Below the pieces are notes generated by a model, which ran no database searches, was not told the origin of the DNA, and saw only the letters and a list, made by a program, of their open reading frames with translations. A stretch of 64,000 bases of DNA from Roseovarius tolerans. Lineage in GTDB: Bacteria; Pseudomonadota; Alphaproteobacteria; Rhodobacterales; Rhodobacteraceae. This document shows, piece by piece, positions 33,693 to 41,073 of the stretch (the first letter of the stretch is position 1; each line of letters begins with the position of its first letter). Position numbers and translations under genes: made by a program. The stretch covers positions 62,001 to 126,000 of the forward strand of contig NZ_FOBO01000003.1 in the NCBI RefSeq assembly GCF_900109855.1, written 5' to 3'.

Positions 33693-35456
33693 TCAGTCCT
33701 CCTCGAAGGGATCCCATTCATCCTCGACCTCGGGCAGGGCCTCAACCCCGGCGTCGGTGGTGATGTCCTCGGCGGTCTTGATCTCCTTGATCGCGGCCTT
33801 GGGGAAGGCGTCGAACACCGCGCGCACGAGGGGATGCGCCCGCGCCTCGTCTCTCAGTGCGTCGCTCTCGGCCTCGCGCGTTTCGCGGATCGTGGGCGTC
33901 GAGGCGGAATTCACCAGCGTGACGGCCCAGCGGTTGCCGGTCCAGCGTTGCAGCGCGCCGCCCAAACGCTGCGCGAGGTCCTGCGGCGCGTCGGGCGTCG
34001 GCGTGAACTCGATCCGCCCGGGGCGGTAGGCGGCGAGGCGCAGGCAGCCCTCGACCTCGATCAGCAGCTTGGCGTCGCGATTGGCGCGGATGAGGTCGAG
34101 CACATGCTCGAAGGTGGGATAATGGGCGAGCGCCGCCTCTGTATCCTGCGCAAGAGCCGTGACCGGCCCCGCACCCCTTGCGCTTGGGCCCGAGGGGCCG
34201 GAATGGGTGGGGCGGGGCATGGCGCTGCCGTGCGCCGACGTGCTTTGGCCCTGCGCCTGCGGCCTCGCGCCACCGCCGCCCGGCGGCGGCGGGCTGTCCT
34301 GCAGGCGGCGCACGAGGTCTTCGGGCGTGGGCAGGTCGGCGACGTGGGTCAGGCGGATGATCGCCATCTCGGCGGCCATCATCGAATTGGGGGCGTCGGC
34401 CACCTCGTCGAGGGCCTTCAGGAGCATCTGCCACATGCGGGTCAGGATACGCATCGGCAGGGCTTCGGCCATCTCCTGCCCACGGGTGCGCTCATCCGGG
34501 CCGACCGTGGGGTCGTTGGCGGCGTCGGGCGTGATCTTGACCACGGAAATCCAATGGGTGATCTCCGACAGATCGCGCAGCACGGCCAATGGATCGGCCC
34601 CTTCGGCATATTGCGCGCCCAGTTCCGAGAGTGCACCTGCCGCGTCGCCCCTCATGATCATGTCGAAGAGATCGAGCACCCGGCCCCGATCGGCCAGCCC
34701 CAGCATGGCGCGGACCTGATCGGCCCCGGTTTCGCCCGCGCCATGGCTGATCGCCTGATCCAGAAGCGAGGTCGCATCGCGTGCCGAGCCTTCGGCGGCG
34801 CGGGTGATGAGGGCGAGCGCATCGTCGGTGATCTGCGCGCTTTCCTTGTCCGAGATGCGGCGTAGCAGGCTGATCATCACCTCGGGCTCGATCCGGCGCA
34901 GGTCGAAGCGCTGGCAGCGCGACAGGACGGTGACCGGCACCTTGCGGATCTCGGTGGTGGCGAAGATGAACTTCACATGCGCGGGCGGCTCTTCCAGCGT
35001 TTTCAGGAGCGCGTTGAACGCGCCCGTCGAGAGCATGTGCACCTCGTCGATGATGTAGACCTTGTAGCGCGCCGAGGCGGCCCGATAGTGAACGGAGTCG
35101 ATGATTTCGCGGATATTGGCGACTCCGGTATTGGAGGCCGCGTCCATCTCCAGCACGTCGACATGGCGGCCCTCCATGATTGCGCGGCAATGCTCGCATT
35201 CGCCGCAGGGATCGGTCGTCGGGCCACCCGCGCCGTCAGTGCCGATGCAATTCATCCCCTTGGCGATGATCCGCGCGGTTGTGGTTTTGCCGGTGCCGCG
35301 AATGCCGGTCATGATGAAGGCCTGCGCGATGCGGTCGGCCTGAAAGGCGTTCTTGAGCGTGCGCACCATCGCATCCTGCCCGACCAGATCGGCAAAGGTT
35401 TCGGGCCGGTATTTGCGGGCCAGAACCTGATAGCCGGTATCGGGGGTGTCGGACAT
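33693..35456 (-). CDS. dnaX: DNA polymerase III subunit gamma/tau
   Basis: Clamp-loader ATPase of 587 residues. From the ATG at 35456 (GAAAGG upstream) the protein reads YQVLARKYRPETFADLVGQ, then Walker A GIRGTGKTTTARI at about 51-63, a zinc-binding cluster with CGECEHC, DEVHML Walker B, and the sensor region FATTEIRKVPVTVLSRCQRFDLRRI. The C-terminal third is low in conservation (Pro/Gly/Ala linker, then the tau part). The frame is open to 35705, but those 83 residues lack family character. It heads the dnaX-ybaB-recR operon. Confidence 0.96.
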   Translation of the reverse strand: MSDTPDTGYQVLARKYRPETFADLVGQDAMVRTLKNAFQADRIAQAFIMTGIRGTGKTTTARIIAKGMNCIGTDGAGGPTTDPCGECEHCRAIMEGRHVDVLEMDAASNTGVANIREIIDSVHYRAASARYKVYIIDEVHMLSTGAFNALLKTLEEPPAHVKFIFATTEIRKVPVTVLSRCQRFDLRRIEPEVMISLLRRISDKESAQITDDALALITRAAEGSARDATSLLDQAISHGAGETGADQVRAMLGLADRGRVLDLFDMIMRGDAAGALSELGAQYAEGADPLAVLRDLSEITHWISVVKITPDAANDPTVGPDERTRGQEMAEALPMRILTRMWQMLLKALDEVADAPNSMMAAEMAIIRLTHVADLPTPEDLVRRLQDSPPPPGGGGARPQAQGQSTSAHGSAMPRPTHSGPSGPSARGAGPVTALAQDTEAALAHYPTFEHVLDLIRANRDAKLLIEVEGCLRLAAYRPGRIEFTPTPDAPQDLAQRLGGALQRWTGNRWAVTLVNSASTPTIRETREAESDALRDEARAHPLVRAVFDAFPKAAIKEIKTAEDITTDAGVEALPEVEDEWDPFEED

Positions 35457-35603
35457 GCGCGGTGCCTTTCGGATTCGGGGGTCTGGGGCAAGGTAAAGCG
35501 GGGCAGGCGGGGCGTCCACCTTGCTTTTTGCACGCGGCGTGGCAAAGCTGTGTGCGTTCGAGTTGGGGGTGGTGATGACTGATGCTGTGCAAGAGGTAGA
35601 AAC

Positions 35604-36086
35604 GTGACGGGCTTCGTGATCCATGCCCTGCACGTGGGCGGCGGTACGCTGGCGCTTGCGCCGCTGCCCGGTGTTGCGGGGGATTATGCGTGCGACCTCA
35701 GCCATATACGTGACTGGAAACCGGCGCTGGTCATCAGCCTGACCGAGGCGGCGGAACGTGCCGTGGCCGGGGCGTCCGGGTTCGGTGCGGACCTACAGGA
35801 TACCGGCACCCGATGGATTGCCTTTCCGGTGCCGGATTTCGGCGTGCCGAGCCCTGATCAACACATGGATTGGCGTACCGCCAGCCAGGCGGCCCGCGCC
35901 GCGCTGCAGGGCGGCGGGCGGGTGCTGATCCAGTGCCGGGGCGGGTGTGGCCGATCCGGGATGGTGGCGTTGCGCCTGATGATCGAAACCGGAGAGGCCC
36001 CTGATGCCGCGCTGCGCCGCTTACGGTCGGTGCGGCCGTGCGCCGTCGAGACCGAGGCGCAGATGGCCTGGGCGCTGCGCGACTAA
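35604..36086 (+). CDS. Protein-tyrosine-phosphatase-like protein (dual-specificity type)
   Basis: A 160-residue protein from a GTG start preceded by AAGAGGT. It has a cysteine-phosphatase active-site loop QCRGGCGRSG (Cys111, Arg117) and a likely general acid Asp78 in PVPDFGVP. The residue before the catalytic cysteine is Gln110 instead of the His of the canonical HCxxGxxR loop, which should alter the cysteine pKa. The neighbourhood (divergent to dnaX) gives no substrate. Phosphatase activity is probable but not certain. Confidence 0.85.
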   Translation: MTGFVIHALHVGGGTLALAPLPGVAGDYACDLSHIRDWKPALVISLTEAAERAVAGASGFGADLQDTGTRWIAFPVPDFGVPSPDQHMDWRTASQAARAALQGGGRVLIQCRGGCGRSGMVALRLMIETGEAPDAALRRLRSVRPCAVETEAQMAWALRD

Positions 36087-36263
36087 TGCTTTGCCGATGT
36101 CGGGAAAAGGGTGAGAGGTTGGACAACGACCAGTGTGCATTAAAAACAATAAGTTAGGTGTAGTTTTGTAACCATGTAACCGCATTTGAAATGGGTAAAT
36201 GACGTTGCGTCAATATGACTGCGTCTGCCATCAGAACACATCCACTTCTATCGTATCAGCGAT

Positions 36264-36327
36264 GCTTGTAGAATTACTAGATGCCCCGTCATCGTCTGCC
36301 AATGTGTGGACGCTTCATAGACCCCAA
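36264..36327 (+). repeat. 64-bp direct repeat, copy 1
   Basis: Matches 38901-38964 at 56 of 64 positions by my manual alignment; 7 of the 8 differences fall in one 9-nt block. The copy includes the SRAP translation start region and the first nine codons (MCGRFIDPN). Confidence 0.85.
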
Positions 36328-36364
36328 TCCGGGGTGTCCCTCGGCTTTTACCTTAATGGATTGA
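36302..36364 (+). pseudogene. Truncated duplicate of the SRAP gene 5' end
   Basis: The frame starts with MCGRFIDPN exactly as the intact SRAP gene at 38939, but departs after Asn9 and stops at codon 21 (MCGRFIDPNPGCPSAFTLMD). It overlaps the 3' end of the opposing M23 gene. It is a non-functional duplicate created with the direct repeat. Confidence 0.75.
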
Positions 36365-37322
36365 CCGGATGCCCCGAAAGATGATCGCCACGCACGAGGA
36401 AACGGCCCTCGATGCGTAGGGCCAGCGGCTCGCCCGAGATCGGCGGCGCACCAAGGGCTGCGGGACGCTGCGCGTGGATATGCAGATGCGGCTCGGTCGA
36501 GGCACCGGAGTTACCAACCTGCCCAAGCAGGTCCCCGACCCTGACCTGATCGCCAGATGCCACGGTCACGCTACTCTGTCGCATATGGGCCAATACGATC
36601 TCGGCCTCGCCGCAGCGCAGGATAACGTGGTTGCCAAGACGGTTGACCTGATCGCTATTTGGCACCTCGAAATCCGGCATGTCCCCTTCCTTAGCGACCA
36701 CCCTACCGGCGCAGGGAGCGCGCAGTTCCGCTCCGAAGATGGCATAGGCGGCAGGATCGGCAGGCTGCCAGCCCTGCCCGCGCAGCCCCCAAGCTCCTAG
36801 ACCGAAGAAATCCACCGCATAGGACTGGCCACGCCACGGACGAAACCGCGCAACGCTTCGATCAAGTGTCGCAATGTGCACGTTGACGATCCGGTTCGAG
36901 CCCCCGTTACCCACGAGATAGTGACCGGGTCCGAACGGATTGCCGATATCGACGATCTCGACCTCTGGCAGGCTGCGACCCATCACTGCGCGTGCGCCAT
37001 ACCAGCCGCCGACGCACAAAAGCACGACCGACAGCACTATCCCGGTCCATCCGGCCAGCCCATTCGGCACCCTGGGTGGCGCAGCCCTGCCCTTGCGCAC
37101 CAGTCCAGCCAGCAAGGCGAGCAGCCACAGCCCGCCATAGACCCAAGGCAACCACCAGACCGGAACGGCCCATTGCGCGACCCGGGCCAGCGCGAACAGG
37201 AAAGCACCGGTGCCCACCGCCTGAAGCCCGAATCTGGACCAAGTGCTACCCGGAAGAAATGCTACCCACGCGATCAAAGCGAGCGGCAACGCTATCTGAA
37301 GTGACAGGATCATCACCGTCAT
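36348..37322 (-). CDS. Membrane-anchored M23-family (LytM-like) peptidase
   Basis: A 324-residue protein with four hydrophobic N-terminal segments (about residues 5-25, 33-54, 58-76, 92-113) and a C-terminal M23 domain. The zinc-site motif HLHIH (in GASTEPHLHIHAQ) and GNHVILRCGEAEIVLAHM are clear; the first ligand pair of the family is not conspicuous (RGQSYAVDFF carries the Asp but a Gln where a His is often seen), so activity is uncertain. Its start overlaps the stop of the next gene by 4 bp. It lies within the repeat-flanked block. Confidence 0.82.
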   Translation of the reverse strand: MTVMILSLQIALPLALIAWVAFLPGSTWSRFGLQAVGTGAFLFALARVAQWAVPVWWLPWVYGGLWLLALLAGLVRKGRAAPPRVPNGLAGWTGIVLSVVLLCVGGWYGARAVMGRSLPEVEIVDIGNPFGPGHYLVGNGGSNRIVNVHIATLDRSVARFRPWRGQSYAVDFFGLGAWGLRGQGWQPADPAAYAIFGAELRAPCAGRVVAKEGDMPDFEVPNSDQVNRLGNHVILRCGEAEIVLAHMRQSSVTVASGDQVRVGDLLGQVGNSGASTEPHLHIHAQRPAALGAPPISGEPLALRIEGRFLVRGDHLSGHPVNPLR

Positions 37323-38158
37323 GGCACACCCCTCGGCAAGCGAATCTCGGTGACATCCGCGATGAAGAATGGGAAATAGTCGTCCGTGCCGAACATGTTG
37401 CCCGCCTCGACATGGAACGCCAGCCGATACCCCTCGACCTCGCGAAAGTCCGACAGGTTCGCACCGAATGGCTGAAAGCGGTGGATGCGGTCCGGGTTCG
37501 CGTCACTCCAGCGCTGGAAGGAAACGACACCCGGTCGGCCCTCATGGTCCAGCGTCACATCGACCGCTTGGCTCAACGCGTCACGGCGCACGGTCACGCG
37601 CGCGGTGCTGTCATCCACCGTTTCCCAGGAAACGCCCGGACCCGGCAGGAGTGCGGCCGGTGACCAGATCACGGCCTCGGCGACATAGCGCCCAAAGGCC
37701 GAGCGCCTGTGGTCAGCATTATCCCCCAATCGCCCGACGGGGATCAGCCCGAAAATGCGAAACCGTGTCCAGAATGCGGAATCTGACCCCGACACCGGCA
37801 TCCCCTTGCGCGTCCGCATCGCCCAGACGAATCCCTCCGGCACGGACAGGATCTGGCGCGCCGCCATCGGTCGATAGGCAGGGGCCTGCTTGCTGCCAAG
37901 GCTGAATTTCCCCGTCATGTCGATTTCAGACACGGGCAACAGCGGGGTGCCGGGCTGTATCACGAACATGAAATAGCGGCGCGCAGGTTCAGGCAAGTCC
38001 GCGACCATCTCAGGATCGAACCGCGCCGGATCGGCGGGCTGCAACGCCGCCAGCCGCTGCCATTCGGCGCGATCGGCCCGCCGATCATAGACAAGAAGCA
38101 GCGCTAAAGTCGAAATGCACACCAGCAGCATGGTGCAAATTACGATCAAGATCGTCAT
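37319..38158 (-). CDS. Membrane-anchored protein resembling DUF6544/DUF6920
   Basis: A 279-residue protein with one N-terminal hydrophobic helix (MTILIVICTMLLVCISTLALLLVY) and a large, probably extracytoplasmic domain. The stretch LPEPARRYFMFVIQPGTPLLPVSEIDMTGKFSLGSKQ, later SDSAFWTRFRIFGLIPVGR and WSPAALLPGPGVSWE, is typical of the DUF6544/DUF6920-type proteins. The function is unknown. It overlaps the M23 gene by 4 bp, so the pair is co-translated. Confidence 0.7.
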   Translation of the reverse strand: MTILIVICTMLLVCISTLALLLVYDRRADRAEWQRLAALQPADPARFDPEMVADLPEPARRYFMFVIQPGTPLLPVSEIDMTGKFSLGSKQAPAYRPMAARQILSVPEGFVWAMRTRKGMPVSGSDSAFWTRFRIFGLIPVGRLGDNADHRRSAFGRYVAEAVIWSPAALLPGPGVSWETVDDSTARVTVRRDALSQAVDVTLDHEGRPGVVSFQRWSDANPDRIHRFQPFGANLSDFREVEGYRLAFHVEAGNMFGTDDYFPFFIADVTEIRLPRGVP

Positions 38159-38323
38159 TCTGTGCGCTCCTATAGACCAGCTTGGATCATGACCACAAAT
38201 GACGCTTTGGCACGTTGACCTCCGTCAAAACCCGAAATCACGCACCCCGACGCGAGATGATGCAGGAGTAGGCGAGGTTCGTCACCGGACGCGGCGCAGT
38301 CACTTGACGGGCGTGTGGTCCGT

Positions 38324-38722
38324 TCAGCCGATTGCCCGGGCGCTCACAACTCCGGCCCAGGCAGATACGCCAGTGAGTGTCGCGCCCCAGGCCATGTCGG
38401 CGACCACCATCGAGGGATGCCAGTCGCGCATAACCGTCCAGCTGGTCAGCACGTAGGTGCCGTAGGCGACAAAGCCCAAGATCGCGCCATTGACGAGCGC
38501 GGTGACGGGCGTGCCATCGCGCAGCGCCGGCCAGCCCGCGAACCAGACCACGCCCACCATGTAGATGAGATAGAACAGCACGGCCGGGAGGGGCCGTATG
38601 CCCTCGCGAAGCGTATCGCCCAGGTGCTGAGCGAAGAGCGGCTGCATGACGGTCGAGAGCATGATGGCGTCGGCGATCAGGAAGATCACGCCGGTGACCA
38701 GGGCGAGGACGAGAAGGGACAT
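38324..38722 (-). CDS. DUF2177 family membrane protein
   Basis: A 132-residue integral membrane protein of the DUF2177 family with four hydrophobic segments (VLALVTGVIFLIADAIML, VLFYLIYMVGVVWFAGW, ALVNGAILGFVAYGTYVLT, MAWGATLTGVSAWAGVVSA). The ATG has a strong AAAGGAGAAACGA site; the longer open frame to 38881 lacks one. The function is unknown. It is the first gene of the repeat-flanked cassette on the minus strand. Confidence 0.87.
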   Translation of the reverse strand: MSLLVLALVTGVIFLIADAIMLSTVMQPLFAQHLGDTLREGIRPLPAVLFYLIYMVGVVWFAGWPALRDGTPVTALVNGAILGFVAYGTYVLTSWTVMRDWHPSMVVADMAWGATLTGVSAWAGVVSARAIG

Positions 38723-38900
38723 TCGTTTCTCCTTTGCAGGGCTGGATATAGGCCGTCGAGGCGGCCCGTCTACGAAGGGAGATGGCGGCAGATCAGTATG
38801 GCGTCTTGCACCTGCGGACCTGCCGAGCACAAAGGCCGCGCTATTAGGATTGCGTGGACCGTGCACAGGCAGAGAAAGCACTGCTGTTCAAAGAGCACGA

Positions 38901-38964
38901 GCTTGTAGAATCACTAGATGCCCCGTCATCTTTCATTCATGTGTGGACGCTTCATAGACCCCAA
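38901..38964 (+). repeat. 64-bp direct repeat, copy 2
   Basis: Second copy of the repeat at 36264-36327, spaced 2,637 bp. It covers 38 bp upstream of the intact SRAP start and its first codons. The three minus-strand genes between the copies form a potential recombination cassette. Confidence 0.85.
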
Positions 38965-39565
38965 CCTGCGCGGCACCGAGTTCGAGTTCGCCGATCTCAA
39001 GATCACGCCCTTCCCGCGACGGTTCAACATCAAGCCGACGCAGGAGGTCTATGTGCTCCTGGGACAGGAGCTGACCTGCGCCCGATGGGGCCTGATCCCG
39101 AGCTGGCACAAGGGTGATCTCAAGGACTGGCGCGCGAGCACGATCAACGCGCGGATCGAGGAGGCCGCGACCAAGCCCAGCTTTCGCGGCGCGTGGCGCT
39201 ATGGCCGCTGCCTGATCCTGGCGGGTGGCTATTACGAGTGGACCGGAAGCAAGAGCCCAAAGCAGCCGCATTTCTTCGCCAGCGCCGGCAACGAGGAGAC
39301 GCTGTGGTTCGCGGGCCTGCTGTCGGTCTGGAACGACCTGCGCACCTGCGCGATCCTGACGCGCGCGGCGAATGACACCGTCACGCCGATCCATGACCGC
39401 ATGCCGGTGATCCTCGTCAGCGCAGAGCGCGACGACTGGCTGACCGGGAGCGACCGGACCGACCTCGGTGCAAGCTATCAAGTCAAGCACCATCCGGTCG
39501 TGCGGTTTGGCATCCAGGATGAAGGAGAGGCGCTCATCGAGCCAATAAGTGGGCTTTCAATTTGA
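38939..39565 (+). CDS. SOS response-associated peptidase (SRAP; YedK/HMCES type)
   Basis: SRAP-domain protein (208 residues) that crosslinks to and shields abasic sites in ssDNA. The catalytic residues are in place: Cys2 after initiator Met (MCGRF), Asn70 (TINARIEE), Glu100 (GGYYEW) and His152 (PIHDRMP). No LexA-type box could be recognised upstream. The 5' end is duplicated at 36264. The 3' end overlaps the opposite-strand helicase remnant. Confidence 0.94.
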   Translation: MCGRFIDPNLRGTEFEFADLKITPFPRRFNIKPTQEVYVLLGQELTCARWGLIPSWHKGDLKDWRASTINARIEEAATKPSFRGAWRYGRCLILAGGYYEWTGSKSPKQPHFFASAGNEETLWFAGLLSVWNDLRTCAILTRAANDTVTPIHDRMPVILVSAERDDWLTGSDRTDLGASYQVKHHPVVRFGIQDEGEALIEPISGLSI

Positions 39566-39950
39566 AAACGTCTTCCAGGAATTCTGATACAGGTTTCACC
39601 CCGGACATCCAAAGGTGATCCCGGGCACGAGATGCAGCGACATAGAGCAGGTGTCGTTCGGTATTCATGATCTCGTCGAGCCTCGCCTCGTTATTCGCGG
39701 ACATCAGGCGCTCCTCGAGCGGGACGATATCCTGATCGAGTGCCAGCACTGCGACAGCACGGTATTCAGCCCCCTTGGCTTCGTGCATGGGCATCACCCG
39801 GACGGGCAGAAGCGGCGCGATTTCGGCAACGAGGTCGGAGGTGCGAACAAGGCAGATGACGTCGTCACTCGGAACACCGGCTTGCGCGAGGTTTTCTGTC
39901 TGACGCCAGAGCGTGTTTTGCTCAAACCTAGGTCGGCGTCGTGGCGTGCG
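39534..39950 (-). pseudogene. C-terminal remnant of a UvrD/Rep-like helicase
   Basis: On the minus strand the frame from 39950 to 39534 reads FEQNTLWRQTENLAQAG, DDVICLVRTSDLVAEI and then MPMHEAKGAEYRAVAVLALD, NTERHLLYVAASRARDHLWM. These are the C-terminal motifs V and VI of superfamily 1 helicases. Upstream there is an in-frame TGA (39951-39953), and the preceding frame is degenerate. No N-terminal helicase domain remains, and the rhodanese gene begins at 40047. It is a decayed gene fragment. Confidence 0.82.
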
Positions 39951-40046
39951 TCAGAGGTTGTCGTGACCAACAAGCATGACTCGGTCGGAGAGGTTCTTTG
40001 CGGGATCCTTTCGGCGCGCTTTGATTTGCACAGACTGGAGGACAAA

Positions 40047-40637
40047 ATGAATACATTTGCCACGGCTTTCGCAACCGCACTCATCGCCGGATCAGCGCAG
40101 GCCGACCCTACAGTTGGCATAACGAAATCGATGCCCCAAGTGACAGTGCAGACCGAAAATGGTCCGCAGGTGATCAATCGCGTTCAGGATCCGTCGCACG
40201 AGATCACGGACGAGTGGGCGCGCACGTCACGGCCGTGCCCGGAATTCTGCATCCAGCCGATGAGTCCAGCTCCGGGCGTGTCGACGATTGGGGAGCTTGA
40301 GCTTCTGGAGATGTTGCAAGACCCAGAGTCAGTGGTCGTGGACAGCCGGACGCCCGACTGGTTTCAGGGTGGCACAATCCCCGGCGCCATCAACATCCCC
40401 TATACATATGTCGTCGATGAGCTCGGTCTGCTCGGGTGTGAGCCAGATTTCGACGGCTGGGATTGTGCGGAGGCCAAGCGGGTCGCGCTTTTCTGCAACG
40501 GGATCTGGTGCGGCCAGTCGCCGACGGCGATCCGCAACATGATCGACGCCGGTTACCCGGCTGAGCAGATCTCATACTACCGCGGCGGCATGCAGGTCTG
40601 GCGTCTACTTGGTCTGACGGTGACGGGTGGAAGTTAA
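40047..40637 (+). CDS. Periplasmic rhodanese-like sulfurtransferase
   Basis: A 196-residue exported protein with a signal peptide (MNTFATAFATALIAGSAQA) and a single rhodanese domain at about 75-190 (VVVDSRTPDWFQGGTIPGAINIPY). The active-site loop is CNGIWCGQS, with the catalytic cysteine embedded in FCNGIWCGQSPTAI. GGAGG lies 5 bases before the ATG at 40047; the frame is open far upstream but overlaps the helicase remnant and lacks other support. Related proteins are found in sulfur and cytochrome-maturation contexts; here no partner is visible. Confidence 0.87.
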   Translation: MNTFATAFATALIAGSAQADPTVGITKSMPQVTVQTENGPQVINRVQDPSHEITDEWARTSRPCPEFCIQPMSPAPGVSTIGELELLEMLQDPESVVVDSRTPDWFQGGTIPGAINIPYTYVVDELGLLGCEPDFDGWDCAEAKRVALFCNGIWCGQSPTAIRNMIDAGYPAEQISYYRGGMQVWRLLGLTVTGGS

Positions 40638-40944
40638 AAATAAATGTGGCGGTGGTTGCACGGCGTGATGCGTAGGGCGCAATTACAGGGGAGGGGCAGC
40701 ACTATAGCCATTCGTTGCCCGCCTCGCACATCAAGCGTCAGACCTTGATGCTCTCGGAAGTCTCTACAGAAGACGCCAAGCCAGGGCGGTCTCCTTAACC
40801 TCCAGTCGCATAACATTACTTTCCAGAAGTCGTGATCGATTCCACACCAAGCCCGAAGATTCAACGAGTTTTAACCGTAAGTCACTCAAATTAAATAAAT
40901 AAATAATCTTGCAAAAAAATCCCTTCTGGATAACGATTATTTCA
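40638..40944. other. AT-rich intergenic region upstream of the amide operon leader
   Basis: About 300 bp without a convincing ORF. The 3' part (40861-40920) is very AT-rich, with ATAAATAAATAAATAAT and an A7 run, and a weak hairpin lies at 40927-40945 (ATAA-CGA-TTAT inside CTG...CAG). The promoter of the amide operon must lie here; I could not assign it. Confidence 0.45.
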
Positions 40945-40986
40945 GGCTCAAATGCGAGTCTAAAAATCAAATGAGCAAAGAGGCTC
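40945..40986 (+). promoter_or_regulatory. Dual-hexaloop ANTAR-type antiterminator leader
   Basis: Two consecutive short hairpins with 6-nt loops. P1: GGCTC-AAATGC-GAGTC (40945-40960, one G-U pair). P2: GAGC-AAAGAG-GCTC (40973-40986). They are joined by an A-rich 12-nt linker. P2 carries A1 and G4 in the loop, as in the known ANTAR target; P1 carries A1 but G at position 5. P2 and the terminator at 40981-41026 share bases 40981-40986, so the two folds are mutually exclusive. AmiR is encoded by the last ami gene. This is the expected AmiR target, by inference from the ANTAR family. Confidence 0.75.
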
Positions 40987-41026
40987 TTCGACTGCGGTTT
41001 TCAACCGCGTTGAAGGGCCTTTTTTT
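40981..41026 (+). terminator. Intrinsic terminator in the amide operon leader
   Basis: A long stem from AGGCTCTTCGAC (40981-40992) to GTTGAAGGGCCT (41009-41020), two G-U pairs and one bulged T, continues into GCGGTT-TTC-AACCGC and ends in a T7 run (41020-41026). It is 47 bp upstream of the first transporter start. It should stop transcription unless the preceding P2 hairpin forms, as expected for an AmiR-controlled attenuator. Confidence 0.88.
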
Positions 41027-41073
41027 ATTGCCGAATGAAACGGCGGCTCGGATCCAACAGAGGAGAAGTAAGA

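Noticed and set aside
38860-38940. SOS (LexA) box upstream of SRAP
   Set aside because: Looked for GTTC-N7-GTTC or its complement; only a partial match (GTTCAAAGAGCACGA) was found.
39615-40046. N-terminal extension of the rhodanese
   Set aside because: The open frame runs across the helicase remnant without signal peptide or ribosome-binding site; the ATG at 40047 has GGAGG and a signal peptide.
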